A DNA stretch of 64,000 nucleotides from Fodinibacter sp963811825 (GTDB taxonomy: Bacteria; Actinomycetota; Actinomycetes; Actinomycetales; Dermatophilaceae): positions 62,001-126,000 of the forward strand of contig CAWESS010000036.1 of NCBI GenBank assembly GCA_963811825.1, written 5' to 3'. A program made the position numbers and the translations under genes. Shown in pieces: positions 34,422 to 43,947 of this stretch; the stretch's first letter is position 1, and each line of letters opens with the position of its first letter. Below the pieces are notes generated by a model. It had not been told where the DNA came from, searched no databases, and saw only the letters and a program-made list of their open reading frames with translations.

Positions 34422-36317
34422 TCAGCCGGTGTAGTGGGCGTCCAGGAGCTCGTGGTACTTGTCCGCCACGACCTTGCGCTTGAGCTTCATGCTCGGGGTG
34501 AGCTCACCGGCCTCGATGGTGAGGTCGTTCTCGAGGATGGTGAACTTCTTGATCGTCTCCCACCGGTTGAGCCCGGCGTTGAGCTGGTCGATGTAGCCCT
34601 GCACCATCTCGCGGCACGCGTCGGAGGTGACGATCTCGGTGTAGGACTTGCCCTCCATGCCGTTGGCTGCACCCCAGCCGGCCATGGCCTCGGGGTCCAG
34701 GGTGACGAGCGCGGAGACGAAGTTGCGGTCGGCCCCGTGCACGACGAGCTGGCTGGCGAAGGGGCACAGGCCCTTGAACGTCGACTCGATGATCGAGGGG
34801 GCGACGTACTTGCCGTTGCTCGTCTTGAACAGGTCCTTCTTGCGGTCGGTGATGCGCAGGAAGCCACGCTCGTCGAGCTCACCGATGTCACCGGTGTGCA
34901 GCCAACCCTCGGGGTCGATCGTCTCCGTCGTGGCCTCGGGGTTGTTGTGGTAGCCCTCCATGTTGCCGGGACCGCGCAGCAGCACCTCGCCGTCGCCGGC
35001 GATCTGCACCTCGGTGTTCGGCAGCGGCCAGCCGACGGTGCCGTAGCGATAGGCGCGCGGGCGCGCCACGAAGGAGGCCGCGCTCGTCTCGGTCATCCCG
35101 TAGCCCTCGAGGATCGGCATCCCCATGGCGTCGAACCACCGGGCGATGTCGTTGTTGAGCGCCGCCGAGCCCGAGATGAAGAAGCGGACGCGTCCACCGA
35201 ACCGGTCACGGATCTTGGTGCCGATGATCTTGTCCGTGACGGAGTACTTGAGGGAGAGCAGGCCCGAGGGGTTCTTGCCCTGCTCCCGCAGCACGCTCAC
35301 CTCGCGGCCCACGTCGGTGGCGAGGTTGAAGAGCTTGGCCTTGATCCCGCCCTCACTCTCCATCATCATGCTGATCCGGCCGTAGGCCTTCTCGAAGATG
35401 CGTGGGGCCGCGCCCATGAACGTCGGCTTCACGACGGCGAGGTTGTCGACGATCTTGTCGATGCGGCCGTCGATGGCCGTGGGGAAGCCGATCTGCAGCG
35501 GCAGGGTGAGCAGCACCTTGCCGAAGACGTGCGCGAGCGGCAGCCAGAGGTACTGCAGGTCGTCCTCGTTGAGGATGTTGGTGCTCGCGACCGCGGCGCC
35601 CTCGTAGGTCCAGGCGCTGTGGCGCAGGCGCACCCCCTTCGGGCGACCGGTCGTGCCCGAGGTGTAGATGATCGTGGCGAGCTGGTCGTGCTGGATGCCG
35701 TCGATGCGGGCGTCGATCGCCCCCGGGTCGCCCCCGAGGTACTCGCGCCCGAGCTGGCGGACCTCGTCGAGGTTCAGGGTCCAGGCGTCGCTGTCGTCGA
35801 CGGCACCGTCGAACACGATGACCCTCGTCACCGCCGGGGTGCTCGCCCGGATGCCGCGCAGCTTCTCGAGCTGATCGGCGTTCTCGGCGAAGACCACCTT
35901 GGTGCCGGAGTCGGAGAGGATGAAGGCGACGTCGTCGGCCATCGTCGTGGGGTAGATCGTGGTCGTCGCCCCACCGGCGACCATCGTGGCGAGGTCGGCC
36001 AGCGCCCACTCGTACCGGGTCCCCGAGGCGATGGCGACGCGGTCCTCGGGCTCGACACCGAGGGCGATGAGGCCGGCCCCGATCTCGCGCACGACGACGT
36101 CGAGCTCGGCCCACGAGACGGTGACCCACTCGTCACCCTCCGGCTTGACGTTCGCGTACAGGTAGGCCGGCCCGTCGGGGGTGGCGACGACCCGGTTGCG
36201 GAAGAGGTGACCGACGCTCTGGGCCTCGTTGTCGAAGACCGTCTGGTCCACGGGCTCGTCGGCGGGGGTGTTGATCTGGGGGGAAGCAGTGAGCATGGCG
36301 GGCATCGTCCTCGTCAT
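34422..36317 (-). CDS. Long-chain acyl-CoA synthetase (AMP-dependent, FadD15-like)
   Basis: A 631-residue enzyme that activates fatty acids to acyl-CoA through an acyl-adenylate. The AMP-binding P-loop is ATIIYTSGTTGRPKGVRLRH, with ILEGYGMTETSAASFVARP, the WLHTGDIGELDERGFLRITD hinge and the catalytic-Lys region RKKDLFKTSNGKYVAPSIIE. Its N-terminus (VGHLFRNRVVATPDGPAYLY) fits the long-chain class. Three in-frame starts lie within 22 bases (36317, 36305, 36296); 36305 has the better purine-rich site (CGAGGACG). Single gene with its own terminator. Confidence 0.93.
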   Translation of the reverse strand: MTRTMPAMLTASPQINTPADEPVDQTVFDNEAQSVGHLFRNRVVATPDGPAYLYANVKPEGDEWVTVSWAELDVVVREIGAGLIALGVEPEDRVAIASGTRYEWALADLATMVAGGATTTIYPTTMADDVAFILSDSGTKVVFAENADQLEKLRGIRASTPAVTRVIVFDGAVDDSDAWTLNLDEVRQLGREYLGGDPGAIDARIDGIQHDQLATIIYTSGTTGRPKGVRLRHSAWTYEGAAVASTNILNEDDLQYLWLPLAHVFGKVLLTLPLQIGFPTAIDGRIDKIVDNLAVVKPTFMGAAPRIFEKAYGRISMMMESEGGIKAKLFNLATDVGREVSVLREQGKNPSGLLSLKYSVTDKIIGTKIRDRFGGRVRFFISGSAALNNDIARWFDAMGMPILEGYGMTETSAASFVARPRAYRYGTVGWPLPNTEVQIAGDGEVLLRGPGNMEGYHNNPEATTETIDPEGWLHTGDIGELDERGFLRITDRKKDLFKTSNGKYVAPSIIESTFKGLCPFASQLVVHGADRNFVSALVTLDPEAMAGWGAANGMEGKSYTEIVTSDACREMVQGYIDQLNAGLNRWETIKKFTILENDLTIEAGELTPSMKLKRKVVADKYHELLDAHYTG

Positions 36318-36419
36318 TGGGGGCCGTGGTGCCGAATCCTGTCACATGCCGCTCCCCGACGGAACGTGTTGACCACGGTTGTTACCGGTGAGTTGCCCCA
36401 CGCGGATGGTGGTGACCGA

Positions 36420-37382
36420 TCAGGCCGGGACGATCCTCGCGAGCAGCTCGCGGCAGCGGGCGACGTCCTGCCCCATCGCGTCGAGCAGCTCCTCGACCGT
36501 GTCGAAGCGCAGCGTGGGGCGGATGTGTGCCGTGAACTCCACCATCACCCGCTCGTCGTAGAGGTCGAGGTCGTCGCGGTCGAGCACGTAGGCCTCGACG
36601 GTGCGCCGGTCCTCGGTCTCGAAGGTCGGGTTGGTGCCCACGCTGATCGCGGCGGGCATCGTGCGGTCCGGCTCGTCGGCAGCCAGGTCGAGCCGGGTGA
36701 GCCACCCGGCGTACACGCCTTCGAGTGGCACGAGCCCGAGCGCGTCGGCCGACAGGTTGGCCGTCGGGTACCCCATCGCCCGGCCGCGGTGGTTGCCGTG
36801 CACGACGGTGCCGACCACCCGGTGCGGCCGGCCCAGGATGCGGGCGGCCTCGCCGACCTCGCCGGCCCGCAGGTGCGCGCGCACGACCGTCGAGGAGAAC
36901 CGTTCCCCGTCGCCGACGTCGTCCAGCGTCACGACCTCGAAGCCGGACTGCTCCCCGAGGTCGGCCAGCGTGGAGACGTCACCGGCATTGCGGTACCCGA
37001 ACCGGGTGTCCATCCCGACGACGACGCAGCGCGCAGCGAGCCCGCGCACGAACACCGAGCGCACGAAGTCCTCCGGCTGCTGCTTCGCGAACTCGTGGGT
37101 GAAGTCCAGGACGAGGAGCCCGTCGATCCCGGCATCCTCGATGAGGTCGTCACGGATCTCCCCGGGCGTGATGAGCTCGGGAGCGGACTCCGGGCGAAGC
37201 ACCGCCACCGGGTGCGGGTCGAAGGTGATCGCCACCGTCGGGAGCCCGAGACGGTGCCCGGCATCGATGAGGGCGTTCAACACCGCCCGGTGACCGCGGT
37301 GGACGCCGTCGAAGTTGCCGAGGGTGACGACGCAGGGCCGCAGGGCCTCGGGTGTCTCTGACGGGTTGGTCCAACGATGCAC
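36420..37382 (-). CDS. ribF: Bifunctional riboflavin kinase / FAD synthetase
   Basis: A 320-residue enzyme making FMN and then FAD. N-terminal FAD-synthetase domain: VVTLGNFDGVHRGHRAVLNA, VAITFDPHPVAVLRPESAP and VFVRGLAARCVVVGMDTRFG. C-terminal kinase domain: RPHRVVGTVVHGNHRGRAMG, YPTANLSADALGLVPLEGVY and the Thr/Asn metal site SVGTNPTFETEDRRTVEAYV. GTG start at 37382, 10 bases past the truB stop; the truB-ribF order is the standard one. Confidence 0.96.
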   Translation of the reverse strand: MHRWTNPSETPEALRPCVVTLGNFDGVHRGHRAVLNALIDAGHRLGLPTVAITFDPHPVAVLRPESAPELITPGEIRDDLIEDAGIDGLLVLDFTHEFAKQQPEDFVRSVFVRGLAARCVVVGMDTRFGYRNAGDVSTLADLGEQSGFEVVTLDDVGDGERFSSTVVRAHLRAGEVGEAARILGRPHRVVGTVVHGNHRGRAMGYPTANLSADALGLVPLEGVYAGWLTRLDLAADEPDRTMPAAISVGTNPTFETEDRRTVEAYVLDRDDLDLYDERVMVEFTAHIRPTLRFDTVEELLDAMGQDVARCRELLARIVPA

Positions 37383-37392
37383 GCGGCCCACT

Positions 37393-38364
37393 CTACGAAG
37401 TCGAGGGCGAGAACACGACGAGGCTGCGTGCGGTGGGACGCGACTCGTCGAGCATCGCCACGAGCCGGCCGTCCGGCGCGATCGCCGCCACCGGGTCCGA
37501 GCGTCCCGGGACGGCCGACGGCAGCCGCTGGCCGTAGCCGATGGTGCGTGCCTCCGCCTCGTCGACCTCACGCACGACGAACGCGGCGCGAGCCGCCTGC
37601 GCGAGGGGCGTGACCGGCATCCGCTCGCCCTGTCGGGCCTCGAGGTCGGCGAGGGGGTGCGCAGCGGCGAGCGCGAAGCCGCCGACCCTCGTGCGGCGCA
37701 GCGCGGTGAGGTGCCCACCGGTGCCGAGAGCCGCTCCGAGGTCGCGCGCCAGGGCCCGCACGTACGTGCCGGAGGACACCGTCACCTCGACGTCGACGTC
37801 GAGCACCGGCGTGCCGTCGACGTCGAGCGACCGCAGGTCCACGACCTCGAAGCGCGAGACCGTGACCGGGCGCGCCGGAAGGTCGACGGACTCCCCCGCG
37901 CGCACCCGGTGGTAGGCGCGCTCGCCCTTGACCTTGATGGCGCTCACGGCGCTCGGGACCTGCTCGATGTCACCGGTGAGCGTGGCGACGGCCGCGCGCA
38001 CGGCATCCGGCTCGATGCCGTGGGCCCCCGCGGATGCCGTGACGTCACCCTCGGCGTCGTCGGTCACCGTGACCTGGCCGAGCCGGATCGTCGCCGTGTA
38101 GTCCTTGTCGCAGCCGACGAGGAAGGTGAGCAGCCGGGTCGCCCGGCCGACGCCGAGCACGAGGACCCCGGTCGCCATCGGGTCCAGGGTCCCGGCATGG
38201 CCCACCTTGCGGGTGGCGCACAGGCGTCGGGCGCGGGCGACGACGTCGTGGCTGGTCCAGCCCGGTGGCTTGTCGACGATCAGGATGCCGTCGGGCGTGG
38301 GTTGCGTCCTCGGCTCGTCCGCCGCTGTGGGACGCGAGCCCGTCGCCTCAGCGGGCGTCGTCAC
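37393..38364 (-). CDS. truB: tRNA pseudouridine-55 synthase
   Basis: Makes pseudouridine at position 55 of tRNA. The catalytic Asp lies in RKVGHAGTLDPMATGVLVLG; also LIVDKPPGWTSHDVVARARR and VSSGTYVRALARDLGAALGT. The C-terminus carries a small PUA-like extension (RTIGYGQRLPSAVPGRSDPV), as in the actinobacterial form. Start chosen as GTG 38364, which overlaps the rbfA stop by 17 bases; longer in-frame starts would only add a Thr/Arg/Pro-rich stretch inside rbfA. Confidence 0.95.
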   Translation of the reverse strand: MTTPAEATGSRPTAADEPRTQPTPDGILIVDKPPGWTSHDVVARARRLCATRKVGHAGTLDPMATGVLVLGVGRATRLLTFLVGCDKDYTATIRLGQVTVTDDAEGDVTASAGAHGIEPDAVRAAVATLTGDIEQVPSAVSAIKVKGERAYHRVRAGESVDLPARPVTVSRFEVVDLRSLDVDGTPVLDVDVEVTVSSGTYVRALARDLGAALGTGGHLTALRRTRVGGFALAAAHPLADLEARQGERMPVTPLAQAARAAFVVREVDEAEARTIGYGQRLPSAVPGRSDPVAAIAPDGRLVAMLDESRPTARSLVVFSPSTS

Positions 38365-38824
38365 CGTCGGCTTCGTCCTCGTCGGCTTCGTCCTCGTCGG
38401 CGACCTCGCGGTCCTTCTTGTAGGGGTCGGCATCGCCGGCGTGGACGGCACCGGCAGCGGCGGCGGCCACCGCGGCGTCGCGCTCCCTGGCCTCGCGCAG
38501 GAGGTCCTCGAGGTGGGCGGCCGTCTCGGGGATGGCGTCGGCGATGAACTCCAGCGACGGGGTGAGCCGGATGCCCAGCTGTCCGCCGACGAAGGAGCGC
38601 AGCTTGCCCTTGTGCACCTCGAGCAGGCGCGCGGTCTGGGCGCGCTGCGCGGCGTCGCCGAGGACCGTGTAGAAGAGCGAGGCGTGCTGGAGGTCGCCGG
38701 TGACCTTGACGTCGGTGATCGTGACGAACCCGAGGTCAGGATCCTTGACGATCGACTCGAGGTTGGCGGCGGTGAGCGTCTTGATGCGGTCGGCGATCTT
38801 CTGGGCGCGTGCGGTGTCGGCCAC
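38348..38824 (-). CDS. rbfA: Ribosome-binding factor A
   Basis: A 158-residue 30S maturation factor with a KH-type fold: RIKTLTAANLESIVKDPDLG, FVTITDVKVTGDLQHASLFY and LRSFVGGQLGIRLTPSLEFI are the conserved blocks. The C-terminal 20 or so residues are strongly acidic (DEADEDEADGDDAR), common in actinobacterial RbfA. Separated from infB by a 16-bp hairpin. Confidence 0.96.
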   Translation of the reverse strand: MADTARAQKIADRIKTLTAANLESIVKDPDLGFVTITDVKVTGDLQHASLFYTVLGDAAQRAQTARLLEVHKGKLRSFVGGQLGIRLTPSLEFIADAIPETAAHLEDLLREARERDAAVAAAAAGAVHAGDADPYKKDREVADEDEADEDEADGDDAR

Positions 38825-38866
38825 GGCTCCTCCTCAGGTCCTCGGTTCGGGCGGCACCCACCCTAG

Positions 38867-38924
38867 TGACGGATGCCGGGGACGGGACCGGGCGGCATCC
38901 GTCATGCTCGGATGCCGCCCGGTC
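38867..38924 (-). terminator. Terminator after infB built from GGATGCC words
   Basis: GACCGGGCGGCATCCG (38886-38901) and its exact complement (38909-38924) form a 16-bp stem with loop TCATGCT. A third copy of the word at 38867-38878 (TGACGGATGCCG) can instead pair with CGGCATCCGTCA (38893-38904), giving a second, mutually exclusive 12-bp hairpin. Lies between infB and rbfA. Confidence 0.8.
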
Positions 38925-38984
38925 ACCGGGGTGTCACGCGTCAGGCGCGCGGCTTCGCCCACGCAAAGCGTGGGACCCGTCGCA

Positions 38985-41815
38985 TCACGCCCGAGGCTTC
39001 TCGCGCATTTCGTAGGTGCTGATCAGGTCGTCGAGCTGCAGGTCGTTGAACGAGCCGAGGTTGATACCGCACTCGAACCCGTCGCGGACCTCGGTGACAT
39101 CGTCCTTGAACCGCCGCAGGCCGGCGATCTCGATGTTCTCGGCCACGACGACACCGTTGCGCGTGATCCGCGCCCTGGTGCCGCGCTTGATCTCGCCGCT
39201 GCGCACGATCGAGCCGGCGATGTTGCCGAACTTGCTGCTGCGGAAGATCTCGCGGATCTGCGCGGTGCCGAGCTCGACCTCCTCGAACTCCGGCTTGAGC
39301 ATGCCCTTGAGGGCCTGCTCGATCTCGTCGATCGCCTGGTAGATGACCGAGTAGTAGCGGATCTCCACGCCCTCGCGCTCGGCGACGTCGGCGTTCTGGC
39401 CCTCGGCCCGAACGTTGAAGCCGATGATGATGGCGTTGGAGGCCATCGCGAGGTTGATGTTGTTCAGCGTGATGGCGCCGACACCGCGGTCGATGATCCG
39501 CAGGTCGACCTCTTCGCCGACGTCGATCTGGAGCAGCGCGTCCTCGAGCGCCTCGACCGAACCCGACACGTCACCCTTGAGGATGAGGTTGAGGGTGTCG
39601 ACCTTGCCCGCGGCCAGGGCCTCGTTGAGGTCCTCGAGCGAGATGCGCTTGCGGGCCTTGGCCAGGCTCGCCTGACGGTCGGCCGCCTCACGCTTCTCGG
39701 CGATCTGGCGGGCGGTGCGGTCGTCCGGGGCGACGACGAAGGTGTCGCCGGCGCGCGGGACCGAGGACAGGCCGAGCACCTGCACCGGACGCGACGGGGT
39801 CGCCTCGGTGAGCGCGTTGCCGTGCTCGTCGAGCATCGCCCGGACGCGGCCGTGCGAGGAACCCGCGACGATCGCGTCACCGACGTGCAGCGTGCCCGTC
39901 TGGATGAGCACGGTCGCCGTGGCGCCGCGACCCTTGTCGAGGTTCGCCTCGATCGCGATGCCACGGGCCTCGCGGTCGGGGTTGGCCCGCAGGTCGAGCG
40001 CGGCGTCGGCGGTGAGCAGCACGGCCTCGAGCAGCTGGTCGATGTTCTCGCCCTGCTTGGCCGAGACGTCGACGAACATCGTCTCGCCGCCGTACTCCTC
40101 GGCGACGAGGTTGTACTCGGTCAGCTGCTGGCGGATCTTGCTCGGGTTGGCGCCCTCGACGTCGATCTTGTTGACCGCGACGACGATCGGCACGTCGGCC
40201 GCCTGGGCGTGGTTGAGCGCCTCGATGGTCTGCGGCATCACACCGTCGTCGGCAGCGACCACGAGGATCGCGATGTCGGTGACCTTGGCACCACGGGCAC
40301 GCATGGCGGTGAACGCCTCGTGGCCCGGGGTGTCGATGAAGGTGATCGGCCGGTCGACGCCCTCGTGCACCTTGTGGATCTGGTAGGCGCCGATGTGCTG
40401 GGTGATGCCACCGGCCTCACCAGCGGCGACCTCGGCGTTGCGGATCGCGTCGAGCAGACGCGTCTTGCCGTGGTCGACGTGACCCATGACCGTGACGACC
40501 GGCGGGCGGGCCGCGAGGTCCTCCTCCTCCTCGGAGTCGACACCGATCTCGAGGTCGATGTTGAACGAGTCGAAGAGCTCGCGCTCCTCCTCCTCCGGGG
40601 AGACCATGCGGATGACGTAGCCGAGCTCGCTGCCGAGGAGCTTGAAGGTCTCCTCGTCCAGGCTCTGGGTCGCCGTGGCCATCTCACCGAGGTGGAACAT
40701 CACGGTGACGAGCGCGCCGGGGTTGGCGTTGATCTTGTCCGCGAAGTCGTTCAGGCTCGCGCCCTGGCGGATCTGGATGATGGTCGTGCCGTCACCGCGG
40801 GGGACGCTCACACCGCCGATCGACGGCGCCTGCATCTCCTCGAACTCCATGCGCTTGGCGCGCTTGGACTTGCGGGCACGACCGGGGCGACCGCCGCCGC
40901 GGCCGAAGGCACCCTGGGTGCCGCCACGACCACCGGGGCCGCTGCGGAAACCGCCGGGGCCACCGGGACGACCGGCGAAGCCACCGCCACCGGCACCGGG
41001 ACGTGCGCCAGCGCCGCCCGGTGCACCGGGACGACCGCCGCCACGGGCCGGACGCTCGCCGGGACGGGCGACGGCCGAGCGGTCGGGCATCATGCCCGGG
41101 CTCGGGCGTGCGCCGCCGGGACGCGGACCTGCCGCGCCGGCACCGGCACCTGCGCCAGCACCACCGGGGCGCGGGCCACCGGGACGGCTCTGCGGCCGGG
41201 GCATGCCCTGGCTCGGCGCGAACGGGTTGTTGCCCGGGCGGGAGGGCTCGCGGGTGCGACCCATGCCCTGGCTCGGCGCGAACGGGTTGTTGCCCGGGCG
41301 CGGCGTGTTCGGGCGGGGTGCGCCCGGACGGGGTGCGCCCTCACCGGCGCCACCCTCGCGAGCGGCAGGAGCGGCAGGAGCGGCCGGAGCCGACGGTGCC
41401 GGGGCCGCGGGGGCAGCGGCTGCCGGAGCAGGCGCGGCGGGTGCCGGGGCTGCGGGAGCAGGCGCGGCCGGAGCCGGAGCCGCCGGAGCGGGTGCTGACG
41501 GAGCCGCCGGGGCGGAGGCCGCCGGGCCGGGGCCGGGGTCGACGCAGCCGCGGGGGCCGGCGTCGCCGGGGAGGCGGGCGCCGAGGGGGCAGCCGGGCCG
41601 GGTCGGCTCGCCGGACGAGCCGGAGCAGCAGCAGGTGCTGCCGCGGCAGCGGGTGCCTCGGCAGGGAACTTTTCGTTGTAGCGGCGCACGACGGGCAGCT
41701 CGACCGTCGAACTCGCGCTCTTGACGTACTCGCCCATGCCGTTCAGGCGCTCAAGAAGGACCTTGCTGGTCACTCCGAGCTCCTTGGCAAGTGCGCTCAC
41801 ACGGACTTTAGACAC
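38985..41815 (-). CDS. infB: Translation initiation factor IF-2 (one frameshift)
   Basis: Delivers initiator tRNA to the 30S subunit. Starts MSKVRVSALAKELGVTSKVL (IF2_N domain), then a very long Ala/Pro- and Gly/Arg-rich linker of about 330 residues including a tandem GNNPFAPSQGM repeat, then the GTPase domain (VTVMGHVDHGKTRLLDAIRN, FIDTPGHEAFTAMRARGAKV, VAVNKIDVEGANPSKIRQQL) and domains II-IV ending CGINLGSFNDLQLDDLIST. A one-base deletion near 41540, in a CCGG-rich run of the linker, splits the frame; total length 2831 bases is one short of a multiple of three. G domain and downstream are unbroken. Confidence 0.95.
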
Positions 41816-41926
41816 TTTTCTCCTGTCCAGGTCCGTGCTCTGTTGCGCGGACCGTCGTTACAGCTGGGGGGTGCTCATCGCTGAGTACTCATCGGGTGCT
41901 CATCAGCGTCAAACCCGCTTTCGGTT

Positions 41927-42244
41927 CTAACTCTCGGACGGTGGTTCCTGCAGGTGGGCCCTGACCCAGTGCTCGACGGCGCTGTGGTCGGCAGGCGCGC
42001 TCGTTCGCAACGCCCGACCGAACGCTCGCCGTCGAACGGCGAGGTCCAGGCACGAGAGCCCTGGGTGCAGCCATGCGCCGCGCCCCGGGCGACGGCGCTC
42101 GGGATCTGGCAGAACGACAGGGATGCCGTCCGCGCCGGCCCCGAGGACCACTCGCAGGAGTGCCGACCGGCTATCCGCCCCACGACACCCGATGCACGTT
42201 CGTATCGGGTGGCCGGGCCGGAGTCCAGTCCGGTCGGTAGCCAC
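41927..42244 (-). CDS. ylxR: YlxR-family (DUF448) RNA-binding protein
   Basis: A 105-residue basic protein with the family start RTCIGCRGADSRSALLRVVL and the PGRGAWLHPGLSCLDLAVRR block followed by AFGRALR. YlxR lies between nusA and infB in most bacteria; recent work in other species links it to RNase P. Here it keeps that place, 11 bases after nusA and 111 bases before infB. Confidence 0.94.
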   Translation of the reverse strand: MATDRTGLRPGHPIRTCIGCRGADSRSALLRVVLGAGADGIPVVLPDPERRRPGRGAWLHPGLSCLDLAVRRRAFGRALRTSAPADHSAVEHWVRAHLQEPPSES

Positions 42245-42255
42245 CAGCCTACCGC

Positions 42256-43329
42256 CTAGGTGCGCTCGGAGGTGTCATCGGCACGTGAGGAGGCCCCGGC
42301 ATCCCCCGCGACACCCTCGGTGTCCGGGCGGATGTCGATCCGCCACCCCGTGAGCTTCGCGGCGAGCCGGGCGTTCTGACCCTCGCGGCCGATGGCCAGC
42401 GAGAGCTGGTAGTCGGGCACGACGACCCGGGCGGCGCGCAGCTTGGGGTCGACGATGGTCACCGAGTTCACCCGGGAGGGCGAGAGGGCAGCCGCGATGA
42501 AGGTCGCGGGGTCGGTCGACCAGTCGACGATGTCGATCTTCTCGCCGTGCAGCTCGCTCATGACGGCCCGCACGCGCGCACCCATCGGGCCGATGCAGGC
42601 CCCCTTGGCGTTCAGCCCGGCCACCGTGGTGTGCACCGCCATCTTCGTGCGGTGCCCGGCCTCGCGGGCCAGTGCCTCGATCGTGACGCTGCCGTCGGCG
42701 ATCTCGGGGACCTCGAGGGCGAAGAGCTTGCGGACGAGGTTGGGGTGCGTGCGCGAGAGCTCGATCTGCGGGCCGCGCATCCCGCGCTTGACCGACGTGA
42801 CGTAGCAGCGCAGGCGCTGGCCGTGGACGTACTTCTCCCCCGGCACCTGCTCGGCCAGGGGCAGGATCCCCTCGACGCTGCCGAAGTCGACGGTCACGTG
42901 GCGCGGGACCGGGCTCTGCTGGATGACGCCCGCGACGAGCTCGCCCTCGCGGCCCTTGAAGTCGCCGAGGATCGCGTCGTCCTCGATGTCGCGCAGGCGC
43001 TGCACGATGACCTGTCGCGCCGTGGCGGCGGCGACCCGACCGAAGCCGGTCGGGGTGTCGTCGAACTCGGGGCCGAGCTCACGGCGCGGGCGTGCGGGGT
43101 TGCCCTCGTCGTCGACCTCGCCCTCCTCCGCGGGGATCTCGAAGTCCTCGCGGGCCCAGATGACGACGTGCCCGGTCTTGCGGTCGAGCTCGGCGCGCGA
43201 GGTGCGGAAGTGTCCCTCGGTGCGCTGGTAGGCCAGCACGATGGCCTGCTCGATGGCGGGGATCAGGACATCCATGGAGATGCCCCGTTCGCGCTCGAGG
43301 GCGCGCAGTGCGGTCAGGTCGATGTCCAT
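42256..43329 (-). CDS. nusA: Transcription termination/antitermination factor NusA
   Basis: A 357-residue factor that binds RNA polymerase and nascent RNA. The N-terminal domain begins MDIDLTALRALERERGISMD; the S1 domain includes HVTVDFGSVEGILPLAEQVP, and the two KH domains include GLNAKGACIGPMGARVRAVM and SLAIGREGQNARLAAKLTGW. It lacks the acidic repeats of enterobacterial NusA, as in other actinobacteria. ATG 43329 chosen over upstream in-frame codons because it gives the family start and lies 1 base past the rimP stop. Confidence 0.97.
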   Translation of the reverse strand: MDIDLTALRALERERGISMDVLIPAIEQAIVLAYQRTEGHFRTSRAELDRKTGHVVIWAREDFEIPAEEGEVDDEGNPARPRRELGPEFDDTPTGFGRVAAATARQVIVQRLRDIEDDAILGDFKGREGELVAGVIQQSPVPRHVTVDFGSVEGILPLAEQVPGEKYVHGQRLRCYVTSVKRGMRGPQIELSRTHPNLVRKLFALEVPEIADGSVTIEALAREAGHRTKMAVHTTVAGLNAKGACIGPMGARVRAVMSELHGEKIDIVDWSTDPATFIAAALSPSRVNSVTIVDPKLRAARVVVPDYQLSLAIGREGQNARLAAKLTGWRIDIRPDTEGVAGDAGASSRADDTSERT

Positions 43330-43330
43330 G

Positions 43331-43846
43331 TCAGCTGTCCTTGTTCTCCGGTCGGGCGAACTCGACCTGCACCGCGGCACGCTCGAGGGCGGCATACGGC
43401 AGTGTCTCGGTGCGGGCGGGGGTCGAGCGGGTGGCGGGCACCTCGAGCGTCACCTCGGTGCTGCTGGCTCGCACCACGCGGCCGGTGACCTCGTGGCCGG
43501 CGTGGCTGGCCGTGACGAGTCGGCCGACGTTGCGGCGGAAGTGGCGGGGCTCGGTGAGCGGTCGGCCGACACCGGGCGAGGAGACCTCGAGCGTGTACGG
43601 CTGCTCGCCCATCAGGTCGCCGGTGTCGAGGGCGTCGCTGACCACGCGCGTGGCGTCGGCGACCTCGTCGAGGGTCAGGGGGTCGGTCGGCTCGGTGGCC
43701 ACGTCGACGTCGACGAGGGCCCGGTCGACGAGCACCTTCACGACGCGGCGACGTCCGGCGGGGGTCACGACGACGTCCTCGAGGACGAGGCCGGTGCGCT
43801 CCAGCGCCTCCTGCACGGTCGGGCGGATGCCGTCTGCGGTGGTCAT
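43331..43846 (-). CDS. rimP: Ribosome maturation factor RimP
   Basis: A 171-residue 30S assembly factor. Conserved: LVLEDVVVTPAGRRRVVKVL, the LTLDEVADATRVVSDALDTG segment, YTLEVSSPGVGRPLTEPRHF (family signature) and the C-terminal Sm-like fold. First gene of rimP-nusA-ylxR-infB on the minus strand, so the promoter for that unit should lie in the 100-base gap before the divergent lipoprotein gene. Confidence 0.96.
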   Translation of the reverse strand: MTTADGIRPTVQEALERTGLVLEDVVVTPAGRRRVVKVLVDRALVDVDVATEPTDPLTLDEVADATRVVSDALDTGDLMGEQPYTLEVSSPGVGRPLTEPRHFRRNVGRLVTASHAGHEVTGRVVRASSTEVTLEVPATRSTPARTETLPYAALERAAVQVEFARPENKDS

Positions 43847-43947
43847 CGTGGGTGCCCTTCCTCTCTGCAGTTTGTCGTCGGCGGGTGGCCGCCGCCACCA
43901 CTGTAGGACAGATCGAGCACGCCCTCGGCCCGTGCGATGATGCGCGC

